This document shows positions 1 through 7,574 of a stretch of 64,000 nt of DNA, in pieces. The position numbers were made by a program, and so were the translations under genes. The DNA lies in NCBI RefSeq assembly GCF_042682565.1, contig NZ_JBHUIC010000012.1; one strand, written 5' to 3'. This DNA comes from Pistricoccus aurantiacus (GTDB lineage: Bacteria > Pseudomonadota > Gammaproteobacteria > Pseudomonadales > Halomonadaceae). The stretch's first letter is position 1; every line of letters starts with the position of its first letter. The notes beneath the pieces were generated by a model. It worked only from the letters and a program-made list of their open reading frames with translations, ran no database searches and was not told where the DNA came from.

Positions 1-26
1 GCCACGTGTTTAATCCTCTCTCTGCG

Positions 27-410
27 CTAGCGTCGCGAGAGCAGCGTATCGCCGACCAGAATCACCGTCGCGACGACATTCGCGATCAGCGCTCCCCTTG
101 CGATTGAAACGATATCGGTCATCTCTCCCGGCGCCGGCCCGCCCCCGTCACCGGATTCCGCGACGATCCAGACGACCCGCGCCGTGATCAGCAGAAGGCC
201 GGCGACTAGCCCGGACGCCAGCAGCAATGCCCCGATCTGGGAGCGATCCCCCAGTTTAAGACCGATCGCGACCAGGTTGACGATGATGGCGAAGGTGAGA
301 ATCCACACATTGTGATGGGCGGCCGCCTCGACGCTACCCGCGACGAAGGCGACATTGAGGCTCAAAGTAAGGATGACGAAAAAACCGAATACCACCCGCT
401 CGAGATTCAT
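27..410 (-). CDS. Small four-helix membrane protein, DUF6394-like
   Basis: This 127-aa protein has about four hydrophobic segments, near residues 5-27, 36-53, 58-82 and 105-122, and a conserved-looking AHHNVW / LKLGDRSQIGA stretch between the first and third. That arrangement resembles the uncharacterised DUF6394 family of Halomonas and Pseudomonas, an attribution made from memory. An AGGAG Shine-Dalgarno sits just upstream of the ATG on the minus strand. It is an inner-membrane protein by inference. No function is known, and no partner gene is visible because the window begins just downstream of it. Confidence 0.7.
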   Translation of the reverse strand: MNLERVVFGFFVILTLSLNVAFVAGSVEAAAHHNVWILTFAIIVNLVAIGLKLGDRSQIGALLLASGLVAGLLLITARVVWIVAESGDGGGPAPGEMTDIVSIARGALIANVVATVILVGDTLLSRR

Positions 411-539
411 GGACCTGCTCCTGGCCGGGACGCGCCATCAGTATAGGCACCTCGGTGATGGTCCGCCCCCTTGGCCTGCTCTTCGACTGCGACGGCAACC
501 CGGCCCCTAGCGGCTCGATATCCTCGAATGCCTTTTTCA

Positions 540-557
540 TTTCTGAGCTGCCTGGGC
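540..557 (+). repeat. Left copy of an 18-bp direct repeat
   Basis: The 18 bases starting TTTCTGAGCTG are identical to those at 2835-2852 in the same orientation. The two copies bracket the parE relic, mazEF, the structured repeats and two phage-like genes. Such a pair can be left by site-specific integration or by recombination, but no integrase lies between the copies. Confidence 0.55.
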
Positions 558-577
558 AAGAAGCTTTTTTATCTCCC

Positions 578-879
578 CTATAGCTCAAAGAAATGTTTCA
601 TTGGCTCCATCTGCTGATGGAGTATTCTGACGACGAAAATATCGTACTTTCTCAGGCGGTAAAAAATGGCGTGTCGTTGGTGATCATGACGGCGAACCTC
701 GTTCGCGATCCCCGGGTATTGATGACCCATTAGCGGAGTGCTGGCCAGGAGACGAGAGGTGCTCTCCAGGTCATCGGTACAAGCGTCGGCCTGACGAGCA
801 CCCAAAGTTGAGCAAGGTATATTCGTAGATAGCTGCGAAACCTTCCGCCGCACGATTGGATAGCTTATCCCCTAGGCAT
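578..879 (-). pseudogene. parE: Decayed RelE/ParE-family toxin gene
   Basis: Two frames together rebuild a ParE toxin. The upstream frame reads KLSNRAAEGFAAIYEYTLLNFG, split here as KLSNRAAEGF and AAIYEYTLLNFG. The downstream frame reads GARQADA, then LLASTPLMGHQYPG and finally HAIFYRLRKYDIFVVRILHQQM. The frame changes at about 801-803, where GGG looks like an expanded GG. A second extra G in a GGGG run near 868-871 separates the ATG at 877-879 from the rest. With one G removed at each place, one ORF of about 98 codons results, the usual ParE length. No ParD antitoxin lies upstream; mazE occupies that place on the other strand. It is probably inactive. Confidence 0.75.
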
Positions 880-952
880 GAAAGACCCGTTGCAAGTTAC
901 ACAGAGCAGGCATAACGTGGCATGTAACAGCAATCAAGAGGAAGAATTCAGA

Positions 953-1171
953 ATGGCCAATGTCAACGAGCGGGTGCAAAAGCACCGTGACAAGCTGCGC
1001 GCTCAAGGCTTGCACCCGATCACGATATGGGTACCGGATACCCGCGCGCCGGGTTTTGCCGAAGCATGTGCACGCGAATCACGGATCATCGCCCAGGCGG
1101 AACGAGAAGATAGAGAGCTTGACGCCTTTCTCGATGCGGCGGCGGCGGATATCGAAGGCTGGACGGCGTGA
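953..1171 (+). CDS. mazE: MazE-family antitoxin (DUF3018 type)
   Basis: The product is 72 aa: ANVNERVQKHRDKLRAQG at the N-terminus, then HPITIWVPDTRAPGF and an acidic C-terminal tail. This is the pattern of the DUF3018/MazE-like antitoxins, short ribbon-helix-helix proteins that bind their own promoter and wrap the MazF toxin with the tail. The ATG at 953 follows a GAGGAAGAA Shine-Dalgarno (938-946). A longer in-frame reading from 878 lacks a comparable site. The stop codon overlaps the mazF start (GTGA), so the two are translationally coupled and presumably autoregulated. Confidence 0.85.
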   Translation: MANVNERVQKHRDKLRAQGLHPITIWVPDTRAPGFAEACARESRIIAQAEREDRELDAFLDAAAADIEGWTA

Positions 1172-1494
1172 GGCGTGGCGATCTGGTAACGGCGGCCGTT
1201 GCGGGCGATTTTGGCAAGCCGCGTCCGGCCCTGGTGATACAGGCCGATGTGTTCGCTGAACATCCCACCGTCACCGTACTGCCACTGACCGGCAATCTGT
1301 TGGAACTACGCCTGACCCGGGTACAGGTTGAACCCGATTCGGAAAACGGCCTTGAAAAGCCGTCTCACGTCATGATCGACAAGGCAACGACAATCAAGCG
1401 CGAGAAACTGGGTGCGCCGTTTGGCCGTCTCGACGCAATAACACTGGCGAAAGTGGATAAAACCCTTGGCACTTTCCTGGGGATCACATCTTAA
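1168..1494 (+). CDS. mazF: MazF/PemK-family endoribonuclease toxin
   Basis: This 108-aa protein starts at a GTG overlapping the mazE stop by 4 nt. The N-terminal MRRGDLVTAA...GKPRPALVIQAD is the typical PemK/MazF opening, with the Arg-Pro-Ala-Leu-Val signature. The central TVLPLT and the later SHVMIDKATTIKREKLG match the strands that form the RNA-binding groove. Toxins of this family cleave single-stranded RNA at short motifs and arrest growth when the antitoxin is lost. Length and motifs are complete, so it should be functional. It lies in the accessory DNA beyond the leader-distal end of the CRISPR array. Confidence 0.9.
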   Translation: MRRGDLVTAAVAGDFGKPRPALVIQADVFAEHPTVTVLPLTGNLLELRLTRVQVEPDSENGLEKPSHVMIDKATTIKREKLGAPFGRLDAITLAKVDKTLGTFLGITS

Positions 1495-1692
1495 AAGAAC
1501 CGCTACTACGCCATGTGTCTTGTCTAAGCTGCCTGAACGACAGCGAGCGGTAATACCAATCACGCTCAGCTTAAATTCCGGACGCCATGCTCACACCCCC
1601 AGCATCTAGTTCACCCGTGTCTGCCAACGGGGATCAGCCTCACAAAGATTGACATCATATCGAGAGTCGGCACTCCCCTTGCTATACTTCAT
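1495..1692. other. Non-coding stretch after mazF
   Basis: No ORF with a credible start or family resemblance was seen here. TTGACA occurs at 1649-1654, but its spacing to the TATACT hexamer at 1683-1688 is 28 nt, too long for a normal sigma-70 promoter. No clear terminator follows mazF. Confidence 0.5.
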
Positions 1693-1800
1693 GTGCTGGC
1701 TGGCATACACCGTCGGGTTCATAGCTCGGAGCGTTACGAACGTAGGGGTCAGGCCAGCCAGCAAGACTCATGTGAATCCTTCGCCTGCGATAAGCGTAGC
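1693..1800 (+). repeat. Structured tandem element, copy 1 (possible small RNA)
   Basis: A perfect 10-bp inverted repeat, GCTGGCTGGC (1695-1704) with GCCAGCCAGC (1753-1762), encloses a loop containing GTTCATAG. After the stem comes GACTCATGTGAATCC and a GCCTGCG motif. The whole unit recurs at 1825-1945 with about 70-75 percent identity by eye. TATACT at 1683-1688 ends 4 nt before the element, at -10 promoter distance. It is called a structured repeat; transcription is inferred. Confidence 0.5.
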
Positions 1801-1824
1801 GCGCTACCCTCTATTATAATTTGC

Positions 1825-1945
1825 GTGCTGGTTGGTACATCGGGCCGTCGTGTTCATAGCACGAATCGCTACGGGCGTTGAGGCATTGGGGCGCCAGCCA
1901 GCACGACTCATTTGATTCCCGTGCCTGCGGGGAACGGGTCAGCAA
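1825..1945 (+). repeat. Structured tandem element, copy 2 (possible small RNA)
   Basis: GTGCTGGTTGG (1825-1835) pairs with CCAGCCAGCAC (1894-1904) if one G-U pair is allowed. The C-to-T change relative to copy 1 therefore keeps the stem in RNA. The loop again holds GTTCATAG, here inside a small TCGTG/CACGA hairpin. GACTCATTTGATTCC and GCCTGCGG follow as in copy 1. TATAAT at 1815-1820 lies 4 nt upstream of the unit, exactly as in copy 1. Confidence 0.5.
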
Positions 1946-2009
1946 GGTATGCTTGAATACAAAACCCACCATGGCGGGCGGGTCAATAAAACGGAAAACA
2001 AGCGACTTA

Positions 2010-2252
2010 TCAGGTGGGTAAAAAACGCATAATAGCGAATACCAAGCCAGCTACAGCGATAATAGTGCCGACATTCCACATGATCATTTGACGGCCTAGA
2101 GAGTGCATTTTACCACGAACCCTTTCGACCTCCAGCCGCACGTCATTCAATCCATCACGAGTTGCATAGGTCGCCTTGATGGCAGCCAAATCTTCGCGAA
2201 CGGCTCTTATATCATTTTCCAAATGTTCGACGCGTGCTGTCAGATCATTCAT
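2010..2252 (-). CDS. Small coiled-coil protein with C-terminal membrane anchor, phage-like
   Basis: The protein is 80 aa. Residues 1-50 are highly charged with heptad-like leucine and valine spacing (LTARVEHLENDIRAVREDL), predicting a coiled coil. Residues 59-77 form one hydrophobic helix ending MRFLPT. This layout is common among small phage proteins near holin or tail genes (XhlA or Bdr-like), but no family is certain. GGAGGTGAG precedes the ATG at good spacing. It lies 51 bp downstream of the zinc-ribbon gene on the same strand, probably in one transcript. The region is visibly poorer in GC than the core genes. Confidence 0.65.
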   Translation of the reverse strand: MNDLTARVEHLENDIRAVREDLAAIKATYATRDGLNDVRLEVERVRGKMHSLGRQMIMWNVGTIIAVAGLVFAIMRFLPT

Positions 2253-2303
2253 TGGGGCTCACCTCCACTTCCATTGCCCTTTCCACCAGAGCGTTCTATA
2301 TAG

Positions 2304-2606
2304 CTAATCGTGCCCATTGGCTGTCTCTTGTTCTTTCCAGTTTATTACATCCCATGCCATAAAGGTTCTTAAGTGTCCGCAGTGCTGACAGACTACCCCC
2401 ACAAGGCCGGTTATATTTCCTGCAATACGTTCAGGACTTCTAATATCAAGAGTGAATATATGCACCGGTCTATCGGGGCCATCTGCCATGATATAAAGAT
2501 CATCTCGCCCGCAGGCAGGGCAATCCAACTTTACATTCTTGGCTTGCAGGTAACGAGTGAGATCACCGCCTGTCAGCTTTTCACCCTCTTCAAAAAGGCC
2601 GGGCAT
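2304..2606 (-). CDS. Small zinc-ribbon protein, phage-associated type
   Basis: From the ATG at 2606 the product is 100 aa starting MPGLFEEGEKLTGG. Two CxxC pairs, CPACG near residue 29 and CQHCG near residue 73, would form a zinc ribbon. Between them is a hydrophilic stretch with IFTLDIRSPERIAG. The start was chosen because GGTGGGGG lies just upstream. An in-frame TTG at 2639 would add 11 residues but lacks a visible ribosome site. Comparable small proteins occur in prophages, often without known function. No other phage genes remain nearby, so this may be a remnant. Confidence 0.65.
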   Translation of the reverse strand: MPGLFEEGEKLTGGDLTRYLQAKNVKLDCPACGRDDLYIMADGPDRPVHIFTLDIRSPERIAGNITGLVGVVCQHCGHLRTFMAWDVINWKEQETANGHD

Positions 2607-2834
2607 TATACCCCCACCGTCTTCACAGTTATTTGACAACGAATCCTACTTGGCGGCTTGATTCGTCTCGGCACACGCATCGCGAATTTTCTTGTAGAAG
2701 GCAACAAGCAGAATTTTATTGGCTCCGCACCTATTTCAAGTCTCAACTAGCGAGTTTTCCGCATAGTCTATCATCATCACCAGCCTACCAGCGGCAGCGA
2801 ACGTAACGGCCACCGGGTAGCTCGGGTACCAGGC

Positions 2835-2852
2835 TTTCTGAGCTGCCTGGGC
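2835..2852 (+). repeat. Right copy of the 18-bp direct repeat
   Basis: This is identical to 540-557 over 18 bases, 2295 bp apart in the same orientation. It overlaps the start of the degenerate last CRISPR repeat, so the edge of the array and the edge of the accessory segment coincide. Confidence 0.55.
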
Positions 2853-5383
2853 GGCAGCGAACGAGCGGGCCGCGACCTCCCGGCGGTTGATCTGGTCGTC
2901 CAGGTCCTCGTTTCTATCCGCGCGACCCGTGCGGGCCGCGACCTGGAGACTTCTACGTCGAAGACCCTCGAGGCGGTTTCTATCCGCGCGACCCGTGCGG
3001 GCCGCGACGCGGCGCTCCGTCAAGCTTTGAGCGATGCTGGTGTTTCTATCCGCGCGACCCGTGCGGGCCGCGACTCTATCGCCAATCAGGCGCCATCTTG
3101 CCCCACCAGTTTCTATCCGCGCGACCCGTGCGGGCCGCGACGGTTGGAGGGTCGGCTGGACAGCGCCTGAATCTTGTTTCTATCCGCGCGACCCGTGCGG
3201 GCCGCGACTCGGATCGGCTGCTGCGGCTGACCATCGCCGCCTGGTTTCTATCCGCGCGACCCGTGCGGGCCGCGACTGTAGGCGTCCAGCGCCTCGTTCA
3301 GCGCGTCGAAGTTTCTATCCGCGCGACCCGTGCGGGCCGCGACTGCTGATACCCCTCGCGCTTCTGCACCGCGATGCGTTTCTATCCGCGCGACCCGTGC
3401 GGGCCGCGACAGAGCTCGGCGATCCAGGCGCTGGTCGAGGGCATGTTTCTATCCGCGCGACCCGTGCGGGCCGCGACCCGGTTGGGACGTGCCAGGCCGC
3501 GGGCATGGCCGGGTTTCTATCCGCGCGACCCGTGCGGGCCGCGACGCAGTACCTGGCGGACCCGATCCGCTACGAGCGGGTTTCTATCCGCGCGACCCGT
3601 GCGGGCCGCGACCTTCGCAACCCATCCGATTGAGGCATCCATGGCCCAGTTTCTATCCGCGCGACCCGTGCGGGCCGCGACACATGCTGCACCGCCGAGG
3701 CGTCCAGGGCGTAATCGTTTCTATCCGCGCGACCCGTGCGGGCCGCGACAGTGCGATGACTCGCCTTCATGGCTTGCGCCGCTTAGTTTCTATCCGCGCG
3801 ACCCGTGCGGGCCGCGACCCTTCGGTCAGCTCGAACTTGCGGTTCTTGATGGAGTTTCTATCCGCGCGACCCGTGCGGGCCGCGACGCCTTGGCCGTCTC
3901 GCACCAGTTCATCATCGCCAGGTTTCTATCCGCGCGACCCGTGCGGGCCGCGACCCCGCCCCCGGCGGACGCCCTCTACCTGCTCGCGGTTTCTATCCGC
4001 GCGACCCGTGCGGGCCGCGACTTTCTCCATCAGCCGCGCGAAGCGGGAATCCGGGGTTTCTATCCGCGCGACCCGTGCGGGCCGCGACCGCTCAGGCGGC
4101 GCGAAACGCCGGGCGAGGTCACGTTTCTATCCGCGCGACCCGTGCGGGCCGCGACATCCTCACGCTATCAACGCCTTGCCTCAATAGGAGGCGTTTCTAT
4201 CCGCGCGACCCGTGCGGGCCGCGACAGGGTCTATGGGATATGGCTCTATAAATATATTAGGTTTCTATCCGCGCGACCCGTGCGGGCCGCGACCTGGCTG
4301 TTTTATCGGTAGTGATGAGGAGTTTCTGGTTTCTATCCGCGCGACCCGTGCGGGCCGCGACGATGCATTGAGTCGGATATGATCTGTTGTGACGGAGTTT
4401 CTATCCGCGCGACCCGTGCGGGCCGCGACATGGCGATGGCGCAAGCTCTATCCCGTTGCCCATGTTTCTATCCGCGCGACCCGTGCGGGCCGCGACCCCA
4501 CTGGGTGGCTTCATGCCAATGGACAAGAGGTGTTTCTATCCGCGCGACCCGTGCGGGCCGCGACCCCACTGGGTGGCTTCATGCCAATGGACAAGAGGTG
4601 TTTCTATCCGCGCGACCCGTGCGGGCCGCGACTAGATTTTTCATGACTTTCCCCTCAGAAGTTAAAACGTTTCTATCCGCGCGACCCGTGCGGGCCGCGA
4701 CTGATCGCCCTGCAGTGGCAGGAGTACGGCTACGAGTTTCTATCCGCGCGACCCGTGCGGGCCGCGACTGGCTCACGCTTCGCCTCCCACCACGCCGGTG
4801 ACGCGGGTTTCTATCCGCGCGACCCGTGCGGGCCGCGACCTGCCAGCGCTGCCCCCACAACCCCAACGCCAAGGAGTTTCTATCCGCGCGACCCGTGCGG
4901 GCCGCGACATCAACCCGGGTGCGTTGCATCTCGGCTTGGGCAAGTTTCTATCCGCGCGACCCGTGCGGGCCGCGACAGAGCAGGAAGTGGCCGAGATGAG
5001 CCGGACCATGTTTCTATCCGCGCGACCCGTGCGGGCCGCGACTCACGGAGTATGCCCGCCAGCTCAAAGAGGACGAGTTTCTATCCGCGCGACCCGTGCG
5101 GGCCGCGACGGCCTAGGGTATACCTGACATGCGGTTTGGGGAGTTTCTATCCGCGCGACCCGTGCGGGCCGCGACCTCGCGGCCCATTGCCTCATCAACC
5201 AGGGATCGAGGTTTCTATCCGCGCGACCCGTGCGGGCCGCGACCAATCCATGCGATGCTTGACCATCCTATTGTCCCGAACCGTTTCTATCCGCGCGACC
5301 CGTGCGGGCCGCGACCTCGATATCGTAGTCGTCGCGCATCAGCTTGAGGCGTTTCTATCCGCGCGACCCGTGCGGGCCGCGAC
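2844..5383 (-). CRISPR. Type I-C CRISPR array: 37 identical repeats plus one degenerate
   Basis: A 33-nt repeat, beginning GTTTCTATCC and ending GGGCCGCGAC on the plus strand, occurs 37 times without a mismatch seen, from 2910-2942 to 5351-5383. The 36 spacers between them are 33-39 nt. A further 33-nt spacer (2877-2909) is followed by a degenerate repeat (2844-2876) that keeps only about the last 13 bases. The reverse complement (GTCGCGGCC...GATAGAAAC) is the classical I-C repeat, so crRNA is transcribed leftward from the leader beyond 5383. The spacers at 4497-4531 and 4565-4599 are identical. Uniform repeats at the leader side and decay at the far end give the same polarity as the cas genes. 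Confidence 0.98.
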
Positions 5384-5570
5384 TACTTACTTGTAGCATA
5401 TTGATTATATTAATCAAATGCCTATGAATCAGCGAACCACTCCAATGTACGCTGACATTTTCATTGTTATTCAATCAATGAATCTAAATCACATTAAAAA
5501 CAAACTATTAAAGAGCCGCGAACCCGATAGGAAAAAGCAGGACGCTTGGGGTTCGCAGAACAAAGAATCG
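5384..5570 (-). promoter_or_regulatory. CRISPR leader and array promoter region
   Basis: The 187 nt between the first repeat and the cas2 stop are strikingly AT-rich, with runs such as TTGATTATATTAATCAAAT next to the array and AACAAACTATTAAAG further out. This contrasts with the GC-rich repeats. Leaders of this type carry the crRNA promoter and the integration signal used by Cas1-Cas2. An inverted repeat, GCGAACCC (5518-5525) with GGGTTCGC (5549-5556), lies near cas2 and could end the cas transcript. The promoter itself is inferred. Confidence 0.75.
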
Positions 5571-5861
5571 TTAAAAAACGAGAGGACCATTCATATCCAA
5601 GGCTGGTTTGGCACCGACATGCTCAATACGTTTTTGCCACTGTCGCCCCAGGAAATAGAAACGCAGGCTATCAACATCCTCATTGATCAAATCGCATAGC
5701 TGTTGGCGTAGTCGCACCCACTGGTCCGGATCGACTTCGATCTCAAACACGGAAAACTGCACGCGCTGGCCGAAATCGCGACATACCTTGGCGACACGGC
5801 GTAGACGACCAGGTCCACCATCGGAAACGGTACTCACATCGTAGCTGACCAATACCATCAT
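5571..5861 (-). CDS. cas2: CRISPR-associated endonuclease Cas2
   Basis: The product is 96 aa starting MMVLVSYDVSTVSDGGPGRLRRVAK. That is the first beta strand of the Cas2 ferredoxin fold, with the conserved Asp of VSYDV (residue 8). FSVFEIEVDP follows as the second strand. Cas2 dimers hold two Cas1 dimers during spacer integration. Reading upstream to 6002 would overlap cas1, so the start was placed at 5861, 10 nt after the cas1 stop. It is the last gene of the cas operon and borders the leader. Length is normal. Confidence 0.95.
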   Translation of the reverse strand: MMVLVSYDVSTVSDGGPGRLRRVAKVCRDFGQRVQFSVFEIEVDPDQWVRLRQQLCDLINEDVDSLRFYFLGRQWQKRIEHVGAKPALDMNGPLVF

Positions 5862-5871
5862 TGGACGAATC

Positions 5872-6912
5872 TCACTTCCAAAGAAAAGGTGGATAGGCGT
5901 CCAAATCACCGCGTAGATGACGCGCCATGAGTTGAGCCTGCAGGGATGGCAACATGCCGATCGGCGCCTTTTCACCGATAAAGGCGTGATTGAGCTCTTC
6001 ACGCTTGCGCTCTTGATAGGCCGTCAACACCGTCTTACGCGCATCATCCGTGAGTGTCACACCACCGGTTTCAGCGACAACGAAGTCTTGTTTGCGTAAC
6101 TGACGCCGATTGATTAGCGATAGCGCCAGCCGATCTCCCAATAACGGACGAAACTCCTCGGCGAGATCGAGTGCCAGGCTGGACCGACCGGGGCGGTCGC
6201 GGTGCAAGAATCCGACAGAGGGGTCAAGACCGACGCTCTCCAGCGCCGAGCGACAATCATGAATCAGCAGCGTATAGAAGAAAGAGAGCAGTGCGTTGAC
6301 GCGATCACGAGGCGGACGGCGATTGCGGCCAGTGAAACAAAACGCAGCATCTTCATGACGAATGAATTTATCGAAGACACTGAAGTAAACCTGCGCGGCT
6401 TCGCCTTCGAGCCCACGTAATCCGTTGGTTAGCGGTTCCGTCAGCAGGTCGCGGGCGATCCGTGCCAGGCGCGAACGTGCCTGCTCTAGTCGTTCACGCT
6501 CACCTTCCGGAAGCTTGGCACCGTAGTCACGCAGGCCACGCGAGAGCACGGCGCGCTGATTGTGCACTTTGCCGATGAGTATCCCACGCACGATAGCGGC
6601 GCAACCTTCCTCATCATCGCTGCGCCGATATTGCGTACGACGCAAAAGCACGTTACCCGAGACCGGACCTTCGATACGAGCCAGGAATTTTCCATAGGGC
6701 GACAAGTGGGTGATGGTAATGCCCTGCTGGGCGCAAAATCCCATTAAAGGAGGAGAAACCAGCACGCGACCAAAACAGACTAGCGATTCCAGCATATGCA
6801 CCGGTAAACGCGCGCGCTCCTTACCCTCGACTTGCATCACGATATTGGCACCATCTTTCTTTAGCCAAGCGCCTTCGGTCGTAATGTATAGCGAATTCAG
6901 TTGACGTCGCAT
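5872..6912 (-). CDS. cas1: CRISPR-associated integrase Cas1 (type I-C)
   Basis: This is a 346-aa Cas1. The N-terminal beta domain opens with LNSLYITTEGAWL. The helical catalytic domain has the metal ligands expected of the family: Glu169 in GLRGLEGEAAQ, His237 in GFLHRDRPGR and Asp249 in SLALDLAEEFRP. With Cas2 it captures prespacers and inserts them at the leader-proximal repeat. It follows cas4 by 6 nt, and Cas4 trims prespacers to a defined PAM in this subtype. All catalytic residues are present, so adaptation should be possible. Confidence 0.97.
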   Translation of the reverse strand: MRRQLNSLYITTEGAWLKKDGANIVMQVEGKERARLPVHMLESLVCFGRVLVSPPLMGFCAQQGITITHLSPYGKFLARIEGPVSGNVLLRRTQYRRSDDEEGCAAIVRGILIGKVHNQRAVLSRGLRDYGAKLPEGERERLEQARSRLARIARDLLTEPLTNGLRGLEGEAAQVYFSVFDKFIRHEDAAFCFTGRNRRPPRDRVNALLSFFYTLLIHDCRSALESVGLDPSVGFLHRDRPGRSSLALDLAEEFRPLLGDRLALSLINRRQLRKQDFVVAETGGVTLTDDARKTVLTAYQERKREELNHAFIGEKAPIGMLPSLQAQLMARHLRGDLDAYPPFLWK

Positions 6913-6918
6913 ACGCTT

Positions 6919-7560
6919 TTATTCCTCGCTTAACGCTTGTAGCTGACGCGCCAGCCAGCGACTCGCCGAACGCTGCTTACCCATCACTTGAGGCTGACAG
7001 AGCTCGATCAACGAGCAGTGATCGCAACGTTTGGATTCATAGATAGCCGGCGGCGTTCTGTCGCCTTCGAACAATTCACGAGTGTCAGCGACTACTTCTA
7101 GCGTCAGCGCTCGTAGCACTTTATCGAACGCAACCAGCTTGCGCCGCCGCGTTTTACCGTAATAGAGCGCTCCTTCGGTGATCATGACCTCAAGCATTTC
7201 TCCAAGGCATAGCGCCTGCGCGCAGAGTTGCACCTCATCGGCACGATGCGCCTTGGGTCGCCCGCGCTTGTACTCAATCGGTCGCACGACACGGCCAGAC
7301 TCGCGCTCCTCGAATTCAATAATATCCGCGATTCCTGTCAGCCCTAGCCGCTCACTGGCCAGCGGCAGCGCCATGGCGGTATGCACACCACGCCGACGTT
7401 CGTGTCCGAGATGGTCGACCCGCTCGTGCAATACACGGCCTTCAGCGGTATAGCGATTCTCGGCCCACTGCTGTTCCAAATGGATTAGCGCGCATTGTCG
7501 CGGACAAAACAGATAGTGCTGCAGTGCCGATAGCGGAATCAGGCGGATCTCGTCTTCCAT
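6919..7560 (-). CDS. cas4: CRISPR-associated exonuclease Cas4
   Basis: The 213-aa protein begins with LIPLSALQHYLFCPRQC, whose Cys19 is the first ligand of the Cas4 iron-sulfur cluster. The other three come from the C-terminal KRCDHCSLIELCQP. Between them lie the RecB-type nuclease motifs: the GIADIIEF Asp and the EYKRG Glu-x-Lys. Cas4 processes prespacer ends and fixes PAM selection together with Cas1-Cas2. It sits between cas7 (14-nt gap) and cas1 (6-nt gap), the usual I-C order. Nothing suggests damage. Confidence 0.96.
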   Translation of the reverse strand: MEDEIRLIPLSALQHYLFCPRQCALIHLEQQWAENRYTAEGRVLHERVDHLGHERRRGVHTAMALPLASERLGLTGIADIIEFEERESGRVVRPIEYKRGRPKAHRADEVQLCAQALCLGEMLEVMITEGALYYGKTRRRKLVAFDKVLRALTLEVVADTRELFEGDRTPPAIYESKRCDHCSLIELCQPQVMGKQRSASRWLARQLQALSEE

Positions 7561-7574
7561 TAGCCGAGTCTCGT

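Noticed and set aside
334..588. 84-codon minus-strand ORF next to the parE relic
   Set aside because: It overlaps the DUF6394-like gene and its start has no ribosome site. The sequence is low in recognisable features.
1649..1688. TTGACA-TATACT promoter in front of structured element 1
   Set aside because: The spacing is 28 nt, outside the range for sigma-70. The -10-like box alone is noted.
2736..3023. Minus-strand ORF running out of the array into the trailer
   Set aside because: The upstream half is CRISPR repeat. The tail (AWYPSYPVAVTFAAAG) matches no family I know and has no own start with a ribosome site. It is kept only as a breakpoint observation.
3034..5396. Long open frames across the CRISPR array on both strands (up to about 312 codons)
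   Set aside because: They arise because the 33-nt repeat has no stop codon in several frames. The products are only repeated SIRATRAGRD or YPRDPCGPR strings and have no independent support.
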